DNA from: a virus
Length of the DNA: 64,000 nucleotides
Strand: one strand, 5' to 3'
Virus record (IMG/VR): IMGVR_UViG_3300012964_000002
Location: 1 to 64,000 of that record
Shown here: positions 48,000-56,337 of the stretch, in pieces
How the letters are laid out: each line of letters starts with the position of its first letter
Numbering within the stretch: the stretch's first letter is position 1
Program-made: the position numbers and the translations under genes
The notes under the pieces: model-generated
Seen by the model: only the letters and a program-made list of their open reading frames with translations
What the model was told of the DNA's origin: nothing
Databases searched by the model: none

Positions 48000-48231
48000 C
48001 CTCGCCGCCGCGCTCGGCAGGAAGCGGGCGCCCCCGCGCTCGCGCGCTCCGCGCCCGCCGCGCGTCTTCGACGCCGACGGGAACGAGGTCTTCATCACGA
48101 TGCTCTGCCCGCGCTGCCGGAAGCTGCGGCCGCTGTGTCAGTTCGGGCTTCGGCGGATGGCCGGCGGGCAGATCCGCAACTGCCCGTGGTGCAAGACGTG
48201 CCGGAGCGGGCCGGCCAGGAGGCAAGCGTGA
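47992..48231 (+). CDS. basic zinc-ribbon protein
   Basis: 79 residues. Basic, Pro-rich N-terminus; LCPRCRKLRPLC and CPWCKTC make a zinc ribbon at residues 38-70. GTG start, overlapping the upstream gene. Confidence 0.5.
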   Translation: MADLAAALGRKRAPPRSRAPRPPRVFDADGNEVFITMLCPRCRKLRPLCQFGLRRMAGGQIRNCPWCKTCRSGPARRQA

Positions 48232-48470
48232 CCGTCGACTTCTCGCAGGCCGTCCACGCGCGGGACGGAGCCTGGGCGCTCTGCCGCGCCTACAGGCCGT
48301 GCATGGGGACCGAGACCCTGACGCTCCAGAAGCCAAAGCGCGGCCCGCGCACCGTCACCTGCCCGGCCTGCCTGAAGAAGCTGCGGCGGCGCGCGCTCCG
48401 CGGCGTGCTCGACGTCTCGTGGCAGGAGCGGCTCCGGGAGTTCCACTCCGTCACGACGAGGGAACCATGA
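48228..48470 (+). CDS. small Cys-containing protein
   Basis: 80 residues. WALCRAYRPCMGTETLTLQK, then CPACLKKLRRRALRG: four Cys suitable for one zinc. GTGA overlap. No family recognised. Confidence 0.45.
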   Translation: MTVDFSQAVHARDGAWALCRAYRPCMGTETLTLQKPKRGPRTVTCPACLKKLRRRALRGVLDVSWQERLREFHSVTTREP

Positions 48471-48748
48471 TGACGCCCGCGCGTGTCTTCGCTCTCTGCG
48501 TCGCTGGGATGGTGCTCTGCGTCCTGCTGGCCGTCGCGCTCGTCCCGCAGCCCGCTCCGGAGCGTCCGCCGCTCCCGGACGTGCTCGAGGACGCCGCCTT
48601 TCTCTCCCTGCGCGTGGACCGCCTCGCGGACGAGCTCGTCCGCTCCCGCCGGATCCTGAACGCGCAGCGGGAGTTCATGCTCGCCAGGACCAAGCGGGAG
48701 AGACGGGAGGCCGCGCGGGCGGCCATGGTGGCGTGGAGCGAGCCGTGA
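48467..48748 (+). CDS. small exported or membrane protein
   Basis: 93 residues. N-terminal hydrophobic helix (VFALCVAGMVLCVLLAVALV) followed by Pro-rich and helical charged regions. The arrangement suits an inner-membrane protein with a periplasmic domain, such as a spanin, but no partner was found. ATG overlaps the upstream stop. Confidence 0.45.
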   Translation: MMTPARVFALCVAGMVLCVLLAVALVPQPAPERPPLPDVLEDAAFLSLRVDRLADELVRSRRILNAQREFMLARTKRERREAARAAMVAWSEP

Positions 48749-48804
48749 GCGCGGAGCGACGACGCGCCAGCGCCAAGATCGCCGCGGCGCGGGCAAGGGA
48801 GTAA
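48745..48804 (+). CDS. possible 19-residue basic peptide
   Basis: VSAERRRASAKIAAARARE between a GTGA-overlapping start and TAA. It could be translated by coupling, but a sequence this short gives little support; it may be a spacer. Confidence 0.2.
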   Translation: MSAERRRASAKIAAARARE

Positions 48805-48806
48805 TC

Positions 48807-49904
48807 ATGCGCAGAGAATTCGAGATGACCGAGGACGAGGAAAAGGAGATCCTCTGGGCCGCCTGGAAGCCGGTCCCGTACATGGTGGTCGGGGGGCTCG
48901 AGCCCGAGTCGCCGCAGGAGCGCGCGAACCGTGCCTGGCAGGCTCTGGGGCGGAAGCGTGGCTTCGACGGCACGACGGCCGAGCCCGTGCCTGGGAAGGG
49001 GCAACGCTTCTTCTCGGCTGAAGTGGTCCCTAGTTGTCCGGAAGGCTGCCGAGGCGTCGAGATTGCGCCGGACGACTGGAGCGGCTGCGCTTGCCCGGGC
49101 ACCGCGACCTGCGACTGTCCTCAGCATCCGCGCGCGGAGGCGGCCCCGGACTCCCGTCTCACCTGTGGTGTGCCGAGGCGGGCCTGCGTGGACCTGTTCT
49201 CCCCGGCGGAGCGCGCCATCTACGACGCGATGGGATCGGTCGAGGCCGCGGGCGCCGACCTCGCCCTGACCGACGCCGTGGTGCTCCTCCAGGCGGCGCG
49301 CGAGCGCGTGGCCGACTTCGTGGACGGCGTGCCGGGGAAGCGGACGCTGCCCCGCGAGTACCTCGAGCCCGCCCCCTCCGCCATCGAACCCCCAGCGCAG
49401 CAACGAGGAGGTGATGCGTCTGAACACCGGACCGATCCCGCAACGGAGCCCGCTGGGCTACGACTGGAACCCGCCGGTCGTGCCTCAGTGACGATGGGGG
49501 CGGCGGAGTCGCCGGCCGTCGCCCCCTCCCCTGCGGAGGCGCCCGCGCGAGCCTGCAACGAAGACGGACACGGCGAGTACGGCAAGACGTGCTTCCACCA
49601 CGCCGCCAAGCCTGACGGCGCCGCGCCCCCTGCGGACGCGGGACCGAGCGACGAGGCGCTGATCAAGGCCCTGATCGCGACGGCGGCTCGGAACGGTCCC
49701 CAGGGGCCGCTCGTGGCCGCGGATCAACATGCCCTCCTCACCCGCCTGCGCGAGTACCGGGAGGCGCTCGACGCGCAGGCGAAGCGCGTGCTGCCGGACG
49801 GGACGCGGTGCTGGTGCCAAGAACCGCGCCTGCCGGTCGGTGGCGAACCCGCACACTGGCATCACTGCGAGAGCGCCCGCGCCCTCTCCCGGAGGAATCG
49901 ATGA
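48807..49904 (+). CDS. hypothetical protein with phage WQALGRK-type N-terminus
   Basis: 365 residues. The first 75 residues (WAAWKPVPYMVVGG, NRAWQALGRKRGFDGTT, QRFFSAE) are a common small phage protein of unknown role. The rest has a Cys-rich central part (CPEGCRGVE, CACPGTATCDCP) and a Pro/Ala-rich region before a C-terminal helix and CWCQEPRLP. It reads as a fusion of several modules. ATG start, close to the preceding stop. Confidence 0.5.
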   Translation: MRREFEMTEDEEKEILWAAWKPVPYMVVGGLEPESPQERANRAWQALGRKRGFDGTTAEPVPGKGQRFFSAEVVPSCPEGCRGVEIAPDDWSGCACPGTATCDCPQHPRAEAAPDSRLTCGVPRRACVDLFSPAERAIYDAMGSVEAAGADLALTDAVVLLQAARERVADFVDGVPGKRTLPREYLEPAPSAIEPPAQQRGGDASEHRTDPATEPAGLRLEPAGRASVTMGAAESPAVAPSPAEAPARACNEDGHGEYGKTCFHHAAKPDGAAPPADAGPSDEALIKALIATAARNGPQGPLVAADQHALLTRLREYREALDAQAKRVLPDGTRCWCQEPRLPVGGEPAHWHHCESARALSRRNR

Positions 49905-51043
49905 ACGACTACCTCGTGACGTGCGAGCACAACGCCTTCCCGCACTTGGTGGGCTCGTGTTCCCCCGCGTGCTTGAATCCGCACGGCCCTGTAGCGCCCG
50001 CCCCCGCCGCGTCGCAGGTGTCCGCGTTCGCCGCTCTCGTGGACGCCGTTCGGGAGGAGGGCCGCGAGTTGGGAATGGCGCAAGCTAAGGGGCACGCGCT
50101 TCTCTTCAAGGACTCGCGTCCCGCTCTCCTCGCCGCCCACCGGGCCGTCGAGGCGGAGCGGGACCGGGCGCGCCGGCACGAGCTCGCGTTCAGCCGGATG
50201 TACGACAGCATGCAGAAGGAGCGGGACGAGGCCCGGGCCGCCATCGCCGCGGCGACGAGGCGGGCGGAGGCCGCCGAGCGGTTCGTGAAGGACGCCGAGC
50301 TGGCCTACGTCGGAAGCGAGGTCATGACGGACGTGCTCGTCTTCTTCGAGGCCGCGGGCTGCGGCCGACCGGGCACGCCGAACACGCTGTGGTCGATGAC
50401 GCAGGAGATCATCGCGCGCGAGGCCGCGTCCCGTGCCGAGGCGGAGGAATTGCGGCGCCGGCTGGGTCCGGTTCCCGAGCGACGCGCGGTCCTGCGGTAC
50501 GTCTCGTGGGGGGACGCGCAGGACATCCACGCGCTGGCGCAGCCGCTCGTGGACCACGTCGAGGCGGGGAAGCTGGCGAAGCGCGTCTGCGACTTCCTGA
50601 CTCCGGGCGCCGTCCTCGACCTCGTTGCGCCCGCCGCCCCGGATGACGATGCTCCGGTCTGCGATCCGGAGCCGCGCTGCGGGGAGTGCGGCTCGCCGAT
50701 GGAGCTGCGGCTCTCCCGCTACGGGCGGTTCTGGGGCTGCGTCCGCTTCCCGACGTGCCGTGGGACGCACGGCGCGCACCAGAGCACCGGCGCCCCACTT
50801 GGCGTTCCGGCGGACAAGGCCACCCGGGAGGCGCGGGTCATGGCGCACGCCTCGCTCGACGCGCTGTGGAAGAAGGGCCTGATGAGCCGCCGCGCGGCCT
50901 ACCGCTGGCTGCAGGAGGCGATGGGTCTCTCCGTGGAGGAGGCGCACATCGGAAAGTTCACCACCGAGCAGTGCAACCGCCTGATCGAGTTGGCGCGCGG
51001 GCGTCAGCCGCGGGTCGCGCCGCTCAAGCCGAAGAAGTCGTGA
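49901..51043 (+). CDS. coiled-coil protein with topoisomerase-type zinc ribbon and DUF3268-like end
   Basis: 380 residues. An N-terminal Cys/His patch (TCEHNAFPHLVGSC), a long coiled coil (about 70-150), then the zinc ribbon CGECGSPMELRLSRYGRFWG at about 264 with a later Cys (FPTCRG), and a C-terminal segment (LWKKGLMSRRAAYRWLQEAM, HIGKFTTEQCNRLIELA) as in DUF3268 proteins. GGAGGAATCG precedes the ATG. Probably DNA-related; role unknown. Confidence 0.6.
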   Translation: MNDYLVTCEHNAFPHLVGSCSPACLNPHGPVAPAPAASQVSAFAALVDAVREEGRELGMAQAKGHALLFKDSRPALLAAHRAVEAERDRARRHELAFSRMYDSMQKERDEARAAIAAATRRAEAAERFVKDAELAYVGSEVMTDVLVFFEAAGCGRPGTPNTLWSMTQEIIAREAASRAEAEELRRRLGPVPERRAVLRYVSWGDAQDIHALAQPLVDHVEAGKLAKRVCDFLTPGAVLDLVAPAAPDDDAPVCDPEPRCGECGSPMELRLSRYGRFWGCVRFPTCRGTHGAHQSTGAPLGVPADKATREARVMAHASLDALWKKGLMSRRAAYRWLQEAMGLSVEEAHIGKFTTEQCNRLIELARGRQPRVAPLKPKKS

Positions 51044-51606
51044 GCGCGCTTGGCGAGCTCGCTTGGCAGTTCCGCGTCGCGTTCTCTCGGCGGTGGAACT
51101 GGGACGAGCTTCCGGAGGGCCTGCCGCCCGGCTGGCCGGACGGGGACCCGGCGCGTCGAGAGCGGCACGAGGCGCTGTCGGCCGCCGTCATGCTGGCGGG
51201 CTTCAGCCCGGGGCCCGTGCTCGAGGCGATGCGGATGATCGAGCGAGGGCGGTTCGTGCTCGTGGGGACCGCCGCGCTCCGCCTCCGCGGGCACGACGTC
51301 GCCGCGAGCGACCTCGACTTCCTCTGCGAGCACGCGCCGGGAGGGCTCGAGGACGGGACGGGCAGCGGCGGCTCCACGGTGCGGGAGGTCGTGCTTCCGC
51401 AGCTTCGCGGATTCGTCTCGCACTCGCGCGTCAAGGTCGACTTCATCTACGCGGACAGGCCGCGGCGTCCGTTCCTGACGCGGTTCCCGGACGTCATCCT
51501 TGGCGTGCCAGTGGCGAGCGAGGAGGACGTGATCGGCCTCAAGGCGTGGGCGAACAGGGACAAGGATCGTTGGTTCCTCGCCAGGTGGAGGGCCGGGTGT
51601 GCCTGA
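51040..51606 (+). CDS. nucleotidyltransferase-fold protein (AbiEii/MNT-like)
   Basis: 188 residues. RFVLVGTAALRLRGHDVAAS, then SDLDFL with the DxD pair near 89-91, RVKVDFIYADR, and a closing GVPVASEEDVIGLKAWANRD helix. This is the pattern of minimal nucleotidyltransferases such as AbiEii and MNT toxins, which nucleotidylate other molecules. No partner antitoxin was identified next to it. GTG start. Confidence 0.65.
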   Translation: MSALGELAWQFRVAFSRRWNWDELPEGLPPGWPDGDPARRERHEALSAAVMLAGFSPGPVLEAMRMIERGRFVLVGTAALRLRGHDVAASDLDFLCEHAPGGLEDGTGSGGSTVREVVLPQLRGFVSHSRVKVDFIYADRPRRPFLTRFPDVILGVPVASEEDVIGLKAWANRDKDRWFLARWRAGCA

Positions 51607-51949
51607 CGAGTGGATCTCCAGCGTGGAGTTCGAGCGGGACCTCCGCTCCGAGCTCCTGCCTCCTCTTCAGGTGGCTCACGGGACTCCGACGCCGGCGAGA
51701 GGCCCGAACGTCAAGGGGGAGCCCGTGATCCGCTTCCGCCTGCGGCCCGGCGCGAAGAAGATGTCGAGCAAGCTGGACTTCGAGTACAACGTCGCGGACT
51801 TCGAGCGCTGGAAGGCGTGGCGCGCGGCGCGGATGCTCCGCGAGGACATCGTGTCGATCACCCTGACGTGCGAGCACGGCGTCGCCTCGTCGCGCCCCTG
51901 CGACGAGTGCGTCTACACGTGGCTGCGCAAGCTGCGACCGACCCCTTGA
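51599..51949 (+). CDS. array paralogue 12, isolated member
   Basis: 116 residues. DEWISSVEFERDLRSELLPP, then YNVADFERWKAWRAARMLRE near 63-82 and a zinc ribbon CEHGVASSRPCDEC. The same modules as the main array, 9 kb away. GTG start overlapping the nucleotidyltransferase gene by eight bases. Confidence 0.5.
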   Translation: MPDEWISSVEFERDLRSELLPPLQVAHGTPTPARGPNVKGEPVIRFRLRPGAKKMSSKLDFEYNVADFERWKAWRAARMLREDIVSITLTCEHGVASSRPCDECVYTWLRKLRPTP

Positions 51950-51999
51950 CTCCGCGCTCGCGGAGCGCGACGAGTAGGTCTTCCCACCAGGAGGAGCAC

Positions 52000-52299
52000 A
52001 TGGCCAAGCCGCCCGTCGTCAACGTCCCGCCTCCCCCGCCCGTTCCGGGTGACCCCCTCCCCGCGACCGAGGCGCGGGTTCCGGAGCGTCCGCAGCTCTC
52101 CCCGGGCGGCGTCGTGGCCGCTCAGGTGTCCGGGCACGCCGCGGAGGTCACGCGGCTCTCCGCCGAGGTCGGCCGCCGCCACACGGACGTCGTCGCTCTC
52201 CGCCGCGCGCTCGAGGCGTGGATGACCACGCACGGCGCCGCCTGCGCCTGCGACCGCTGCGTCGCGACTCGTGGGGTCCTCGCGGAGACCCGCCTGTGA
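52000..52299 (+). CDS. Pro-rich hypothetical protein with C-terminal Cys pair
   Basis: 99 residues. A Pro-rich N-terminus, a helical middle (AEVTRLSAEVGRRHTDVVAL) and CACDRCVATRG. AGGAGGA precedes the ATG. No family recognised. Confidence 0.45.
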   Translation: MAKPPVVNVPPPPPVPGDPLPATEARVPERPQLSPGGVVAAQVSGHAAEVTRLSAEVGRRHTDVVALRRALEAWMTTHGAACACDRCVATRGVLAETRL

Positions 52300-52649
52300 C
52301 GGTGATCGGTCCGGACGGGAAGGTGGTAGCCGGCGCCTACCCGGAGATGGCGTCGATGTACAACGGCACGGCGACGTGCTGCCTCAAGGAATGCACGAAC
52401 CCGACGCGCTGGATGCCCGTCGTGGAGATCCGCCCGCGCGCTCCGCTCGAGGGCGTGATGCCGATGGGGCTTCTGGGGCTCGGCCTCTGCGACGAGCACA
52501 AGGCCACGTTCGGGCTCCCCGACGTGGAGGACGGCTCCGACCGCGGGATCTTGGCGCACGCGCGGAGAATCCTCGCGGCGCAGGGCAAGGCGGAGCCGGA
52601 CCCGGAGAGGACGACGGTGGTGTTCTGCCAGGTCGCCAAGGAGGCGTGA
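52296..52649 (+). CDS. hypothetical protein with Cys cluster
   Basis: 117 residues. YNGTATCCLKECTNPTRWMP, a beta region (VVEIRPRAPLEGVMPMGLLG) and CDEHKATFGLP, then a C-terminal helix. The Cys/His set could bind zinc. GTGA overlap upstream. Confidence 0.45.
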   Translation: MTVIGPDGKVVAGAYPEMASMYNGTATCCLKECTNPTRWMPVVEIRPRAPLEGVMPMGLLGLGLCDEHKATFGLPDVEDGSDRGILAHARRILAAQGKAEPDPERTTVVFCQVAKEA

Positions 52650-52650
52650 C

Positions 52651-53157
52651 GTGACGAACGGACAGGCGTCGGTGCACCTGCAGAAGCACCCCGTGGCCGT
52701 GGACGGCTGCCTGGAGTGCCTGGAGCTGGCGATCGTCCACGACGAGGCGCGGAAGGCGGCGGGGCGAGTGGCCGCGCCCGGTTGCGCGCACGCCCGCCCC
52801 ATGTTCGGGTGCATCCCCTGCTTCGAGCGACTGCTGCGCGAGCTCGCGTCCGACACGGCGCAGCGCGCGGTCGGGGACCCGCCCCCGGACCCGTTCCGTT
52901 CCCACATCGCCGGCGTGCTCGAGGCGCAGCGGCGTCCCCGCGATCCCGAGCCCGTCATCCTGTCGCAGGAGATCGAGATGGCGCAGGCGGCCAAGGAGGC
53001 GGCGCGCTCCTGCGCGGAGGCGGCCGCCGCCGCCGCGGCGAAGCTCACCACGGACCCGACGCAGGAGGGGGCGGGGCGGCTCGCCGACATCGTCACGCGG
53101 GCGTCGGAGGCGGCCCAGCGCCTCGACCACGTCGGCGACAAGATGCTCTCGCGGTGA
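52651..53157 (+). CDS. hypothetical protein with Cys/His pairs and helical end
   Basis: 168 residues. N-terminal CLECLELAIVHDE, GCAHARPMFGCIPCFER (a possible zinc centre) and a C-terminal Ala-rich helical region. GTG start one base after the previous stop. No family recognised. Confidence 0.45.
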   Translation: MTNGQASVHLQKHPVAVDGCLECLELAIVHDEARKAAGRVAAPGCAHARPMFGCIPCFERLLRELASDTAQRAVGDPPPDPFRSHIAGVLEAQRRPRDPEPVILSQEIEMAQAAKEAARSCAEAAAAAAAKLTTDPTQEGAGRLADIVTRASEAAQRLDHVGDKMLSR

Positions 53158-53330
53158 GCCGCTCCAACCGAAAGCGCCGCCTCCGGAGGCGGGAGAGGAC
53201 CCGCGCCGAGCGCGAGGAGCGCGCGTCGGCTGAGGCGGCCGCCGCTCTCCTGAAGGGCCCGAGGTTCCCGGACGGGATCATCGACCCGGCGAACGTGTGG
53301 CAGGCGCAGGTCAAGATCAGAACCCCGTGA
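53154..53330 (+). CDS. small basic protein
   Basis: 58 residues. An Arg-rich start (SRSNRKRRLRRRERTRAERE), a helix and PDGIIDPANVWQAQVKI. Followed by another basic start (VSIRSRKRRRWLRTERGRAE), so the two may be remote copies. GTGA overlaps at both ends. Confidence 0.4.
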   Translation: MSRSNRKRRLRRRERTRAEREERASAEAAAALLKGPRFPDGIIDPANVWQAQVKIRTP

Positions 53331-53521
53331 GCATCCGCTCCCGCAAGCGCAGGCGCTGGCTCCGCACCGAGCGCGGGCGTGCGGAGGCCGCGGTATTTAT
53401 TCTGCGCCCGCCGGGGACTATTTCCACGAGCATGCAAGGCGTCGACTGTTCAGAGTGCGAAGACGGCACGCCGCACCAACATGCTTCACCGTGGACAGGT
53501 GAGGTCTGGAAGTCGGTGTGA
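53327..53521 (+). CDS. small basic protein with C-terminal Cys/His patch
   Basis: 64 residues. An Arg-rich N-terminus and a C-terminal VDCSECEDGTPHQHASPW. The 204 bases after it (53522-53725) have no gene; they hold GC-rich partial hairpins and lead to the portal gene. Confidence 0.4.
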   Translation: MSIRSRKRRRWLRTERGRAEAAVFILRPPGTISTSMQGVDCSECEDGTPHQHASPWTGEVWKSV

Positions 53522-53725
53522 AGGTGAAGTCGTAGGCGTTCACGCGGGCGAGCTGCGGCGGAACGCGGGGCGGCCGACCGGAGCCCGCCGGGATCGGTAG
53601 CGGGCGGAGACCAGCCGAAGCGGCGGGAGGTCTCCGGCGGCGCCGGGAGGGTGGGGCCCGGCGCGGGACGCGCTGGCGGCGCGCCCCCGGTTCGTGGCAG
53701 AGTGCGGGGCGGAGGACCACCCCGC

Positions 53726-55402
53726 ATGAGCAGCGCGACGAAGGTCGAACCCTACGCCGCGAGGAAGCTCGCCGGCGCGGCCGGGCGCCAGGTGATGGAC
53801 GGCATCGCCCGCCTCGGCCTCTCCCCCCGGCAGCAGGCCCTGAACGACCTCTGGGCCTGGTACCGCTGCCAGCACTACGACGCGCGCGCGACCGACTGGG
53901 ACGGCTCGAAGAGGAGCGAGGGGCTCGACCGCGAGGTCATCGCGACGGCGGGGTTCATCCCGCCCGGCTTCTACGACGCCTCGAGCGCGATGCTGCCGCT
54001 GAAGTTCCGGCGGCCGAGCGCGCCCTACGCGCTCGCCAAGGTCATCGTCGACCGCTTCACCGGGCTGCTGTTCTCCGAGCGGCACCACCCGGAGGTTCGC
54101 GTCGAGGGGGACCCGAAGACCGAAGACTACATGCGCGCGCTCGCGGAGGAGGGGCGGCTCTGGCCGTCGATGGTCCAGGCGCGCACCTACGGGGGCGCGA
54201 TGGGCTCCGTCGCGCTCGGCTTCCAGCTCGTGGACGGCCGCCCGCGCTTCGAGGTTCACGACGCCCGTTGGTGCATCCCCGACTTCGCCGACCGCTCGAC
54301 GCTCCGTCTCCGCTCCATCGAGAAGCGCTACCAGTACCCGGTCGAGCGGCGCGACGAGTACACCGGGAAGTGGGAGGAGGTGCCTCACTGGTACCGCCGC
54401 GTCATCGACGAGGAGAACGACACGCTGTACGAGCCTGCCGAGGTTCCGGAGGACGGGTCCGAGCCGGAGTGGGTGGTGCAGGAAGAGGTCAAGCACGGGC
54501 TCGGCTTCTGCCCGGTGGTCTGGCTCCAGAACCTTCCGGTGCAGGACTCCGTAGACGGCGACCCCGACTGCCACGGGATCTACGACCTCATCGAGAGCAT
54601 CGACGCGCTCGTCGCGCAGGCGAACGTCGGCGTCATCGCGAACTGCGACCCGACCACCGTCATCACGACGGACGCCCAGATGCCGGAGGTCCAGAAGGGC
54701 TCGCGCCACGCCATCAAGCTTCCCGCCAACTCGAACGCGAAGTACCTCGAGCTCACCGGCTCCGGACCGGAGTCGGCGTTCAAGGCGGCGGACAAGCTCA
54801 GGGCCTACGCGCTCGAGGTCGCGCAGTGCGTCCTCGACAACCCCGACGACGCCGTCCAGAAGACGGCCACGGAGATCGAGCGCGTCTACTCCTCGATGCT
54901 CTCGAAGGCCGACGTGCTCCGCGAGCAGTACGGGCAGAAGGGCGTGCTGCCCGTGCTCGACATCGCGGTTCGCGCGGTCAAGCGGATCTCCAAGCCTCGC
55001 CCGGTGGCGGCGCCCGCGGACGGCGAGAAGCCGTCCGTCGTCGTGCAGACGGTCGCGCTCCCGCCGAAGCTGGAGCCCCAGCCGGACGGCACGGTCAAGA
55101 CCGTGAAGCGCGAGCTCGGGCCGGGCGGGAACCCGCAGCTCCAGTGGGGCCCCTACTTCCCGCCGTCGCTCACCGACGTCCAGAACGCCGTCACGGCGGC
55201 CGGCAAGGCGAAGGACTCCGGGCTCATCGACAGGGAGCACGCGAGCGGGTACGTCGCCTCGATGTTCCACATCGAGGACGTGCCCCAGATGCTCGAGAAG
55301 ATCCGGACGGAGAAGGAGGAGGAGGAGCGCCGCGTGATGGAGCAGATGCTGCCTCCCGGCGGCGGAGACTTCGGCGGCGGGCCCGAGGGAGGCAACGTGT
55401 GA
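53726..55402 (+). CDS. phage portal protein
   Basis: 558 residues. The layout is that of portal proteins: WAWYRCQHYDARAT and LPLKFRRPSAPYALAKVIVD near the start, a long central helical/beta region (ARTYGGAMGSVALGFQLV, DLIESIDALVAQANVGVI) and a basic-acidic C-terminus (EKEEEERRVMEQMLPPGGGD). It forms the dodecamer at the capsid vertex through which DNA enters. The ATG at 53726 is used; the in-frame extension upstream is Gly/Arg/Pro-rich and unlike protein. It is followed by an overlapping gene. The subfamily was not determined. Confidence 0.85.
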   Translation: MSSATKVEPYAARKLAGAAGRQVMDGIARLGLSPRQQALNDLWAWYRCQHYDARATDWDGSKRSEGLDREVIATAGFIPPGFYDASSAMLPLKFRRPSAPYALAKVIVDRFTGLLFSERHHPEVRVEGDPKTEDYMRALAEEGRLWPSMVQARTYGGAMGSVALGFQLVDGRPRFEVHDARWCIPDFADRSTLRLRSIEKRYQYPVERRDEYTGKWEEVPHWYRRVIDEENDTLYEPAEVPEDGSEPEWVVQEEVKHGLGFCPVVWLQNLPVQDSVDGDPDCHGIYDLIESIDALVAQANVGVIANCDPTTVITTDAQMPEVQKGSRHAIKLPANSNAKYLELTGSGPESAFKAADKLRAYALEVAQCVLDNPDDAVQKTATEIERVYSSMLSKADVLREQYGQKGVLPVLDIAVRAVKRISKPRPVAAPADGEKPSVVVQTVALPPKLEPQPDGTVKTVKRELGPGGNPQLQWGPYFPPSLTDVQNAVTAAGKAKDSGLIDREHASGYVASMFHIEDVPQMLEKIRTEKEEEERRVMEQMLPPGGGDFGGGPEGGNV

Positions 55403-55659
55403 CGCGCACCGCGTTTCCCAACAGGGACGCGATCCCCACGGTCATCCATCGGCCGCCCTACGGCCAGGGCTGGGGCAGGGAGGCGGAGGTCTACCTCGCG
55501 CACCCGACCGTCACGCCGGACGACGTCGCCCGCCTGCTCCACACCGGCAAGCTCCTCGTCTGGCGGGAGGAGCCCGCCGGCGTGATCTGGGTTCGCGCCT
55601 CCGTGTCCTGGGAAGAGGTCGAGGCAGAGCTCGCGCGCTCTCCGGGGCGCGCGCCGTGA
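55399..55659 (+). CDS. small hypothetical protein after portal
   Basis: 86 residues. PTVIHRPPYGQGWGREAEVY, a helix and AGVIWVRASVSWEEVEAEL. GTGA overlap with the portal gene. No family recognised. Confidence 0.45.
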   Translation: MTRTAFPNRDAIPTVIHRPPYGQGWGREAEVYLAHPTVTPDDVARLLHTGKLLVWREEPAGVIWVRASVSWEEVEAELARSPGRAP

Positions 55660-55880
55660 CGGATCCGACCGCCGGGTGGCTCACGGCGGCGGAGGCCGCG
55701 GCCGCGTTCCCCGGGCTGACCCCGGAGCGGCTCGCCGCCTTCGCCGCGCTCGGGGCGCTCCGGCAGAAGCTGCTGCACCTCGAGCCCGGGCGCCCGACCG
55801 TGCCGCTCTACGACCGGGACGAGCTCGAGGTGCTGGCGGCGGCGGACGCCGCCTCGCTCCTCGCGGGCCCGCGCGCCTGA
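55656..55880 (+). CDS. array paralogue 13, isolated member
   Basis: 74 residues. GWLTAAEAAAAFPGLTPERL at the start and LYDRDELEVLAAADAASLL at the end; the middle is the shortest of the family and has no zinc ribbon. GTGA overlap with the gene before it. Confidence 0.5.
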   Translation: MTDPTAGWLTAAEAAAAFPGLTPERLAAFAALGALRQKLLHLEPGRPTVPLYDRDELEVLAAADAASLLAGPRA

Positions 55881-55886
55881 CCCGGC

Positions 55887-55915
55887 TTGCCGGTCCCCGC
55901 GCGGGCTGGTACTGA
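55887..55915 (+). promoter_or_regulatory. sigma-70-type promoter candidate
   Basis: TTGCCG (55887-55892), 17 bases, TACTGA (55910-55915). It stands in the only gap between the array member at 55656 and the exported-protein gene at 55948, about 30 bases before that gene's start. Confidence 0.45.
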
Positions 55916-55947
55916 TCTTGTTCCGAACCCAACGGAGGAACACGCAC

Positions 55948-56310
55948 ATGATCAAGAGGATCCTGCTCGCGGCCGCGTCCTTGCTTCTTCTCGTCGGGAT
56001 CGTTCTCGCCGCGGACCCGTCGCAGTTCGCGTACCCGATCCAGGGGCCGCCCGTCGCGGGCGTCTCCGTCTCGGTCGTGAGCGCGAGCACGCCCACGCTC
56101 TCGGGCGGAACGTGCTACCGCGTCGCCTGCACCACCACGGTCTTCTGGCGCGTCGGGACCCTGCCGCTCACCGCGCTCATCACCGACAACCCGATGTTCG
56201 GGCCCGCCGTCGAGCTGATCTGCCTGCGCAACGGGTACAACGGCGTCGCCTTCATCACCGCCGCCGGCACCGGCACCTGCACGCTCAACTCCTACGCCCC
56301 GTCGCCGTAG
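55948..56310 (+). CDS. small exported protein
   Basis: 120 residues. N-terminal signal peptide (IKRILLAAASLLLLVGIVLA, cleavage likely before ADP), then beta-rich mature part (VAGVSVSVVSASTPTLSGGT, FITAAGTGTCTLNSY) with three cysteines. The fold is not recognised; it could be a surface or tail-associated protein. ACGGAGGAAC precedes the ATG. First gene after the promoter at 55887. Confidence 0.55.
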   Translation: MIKRILLAAASLLLLVGIVLAADPSQFAYPIQGPPVAGVSVSVVSASTPTLSGGTCYRVACTTTVFWRVGTLPLTALITDNPMFGPAVELICLRNGYNGVAFITAAGTGTCTLNSYAPSP

Positions 56311-56337
56311 GCTCGCCGTCCGGGAGGAGGTTCCATC

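Noticed and set aside
53651-53725. Upstream in-frame extension of the portal gene
   Set aside because: The additional residues are Gly/Arg/Pro-rich; the ATG at 53726 begins the normal-looking protein.
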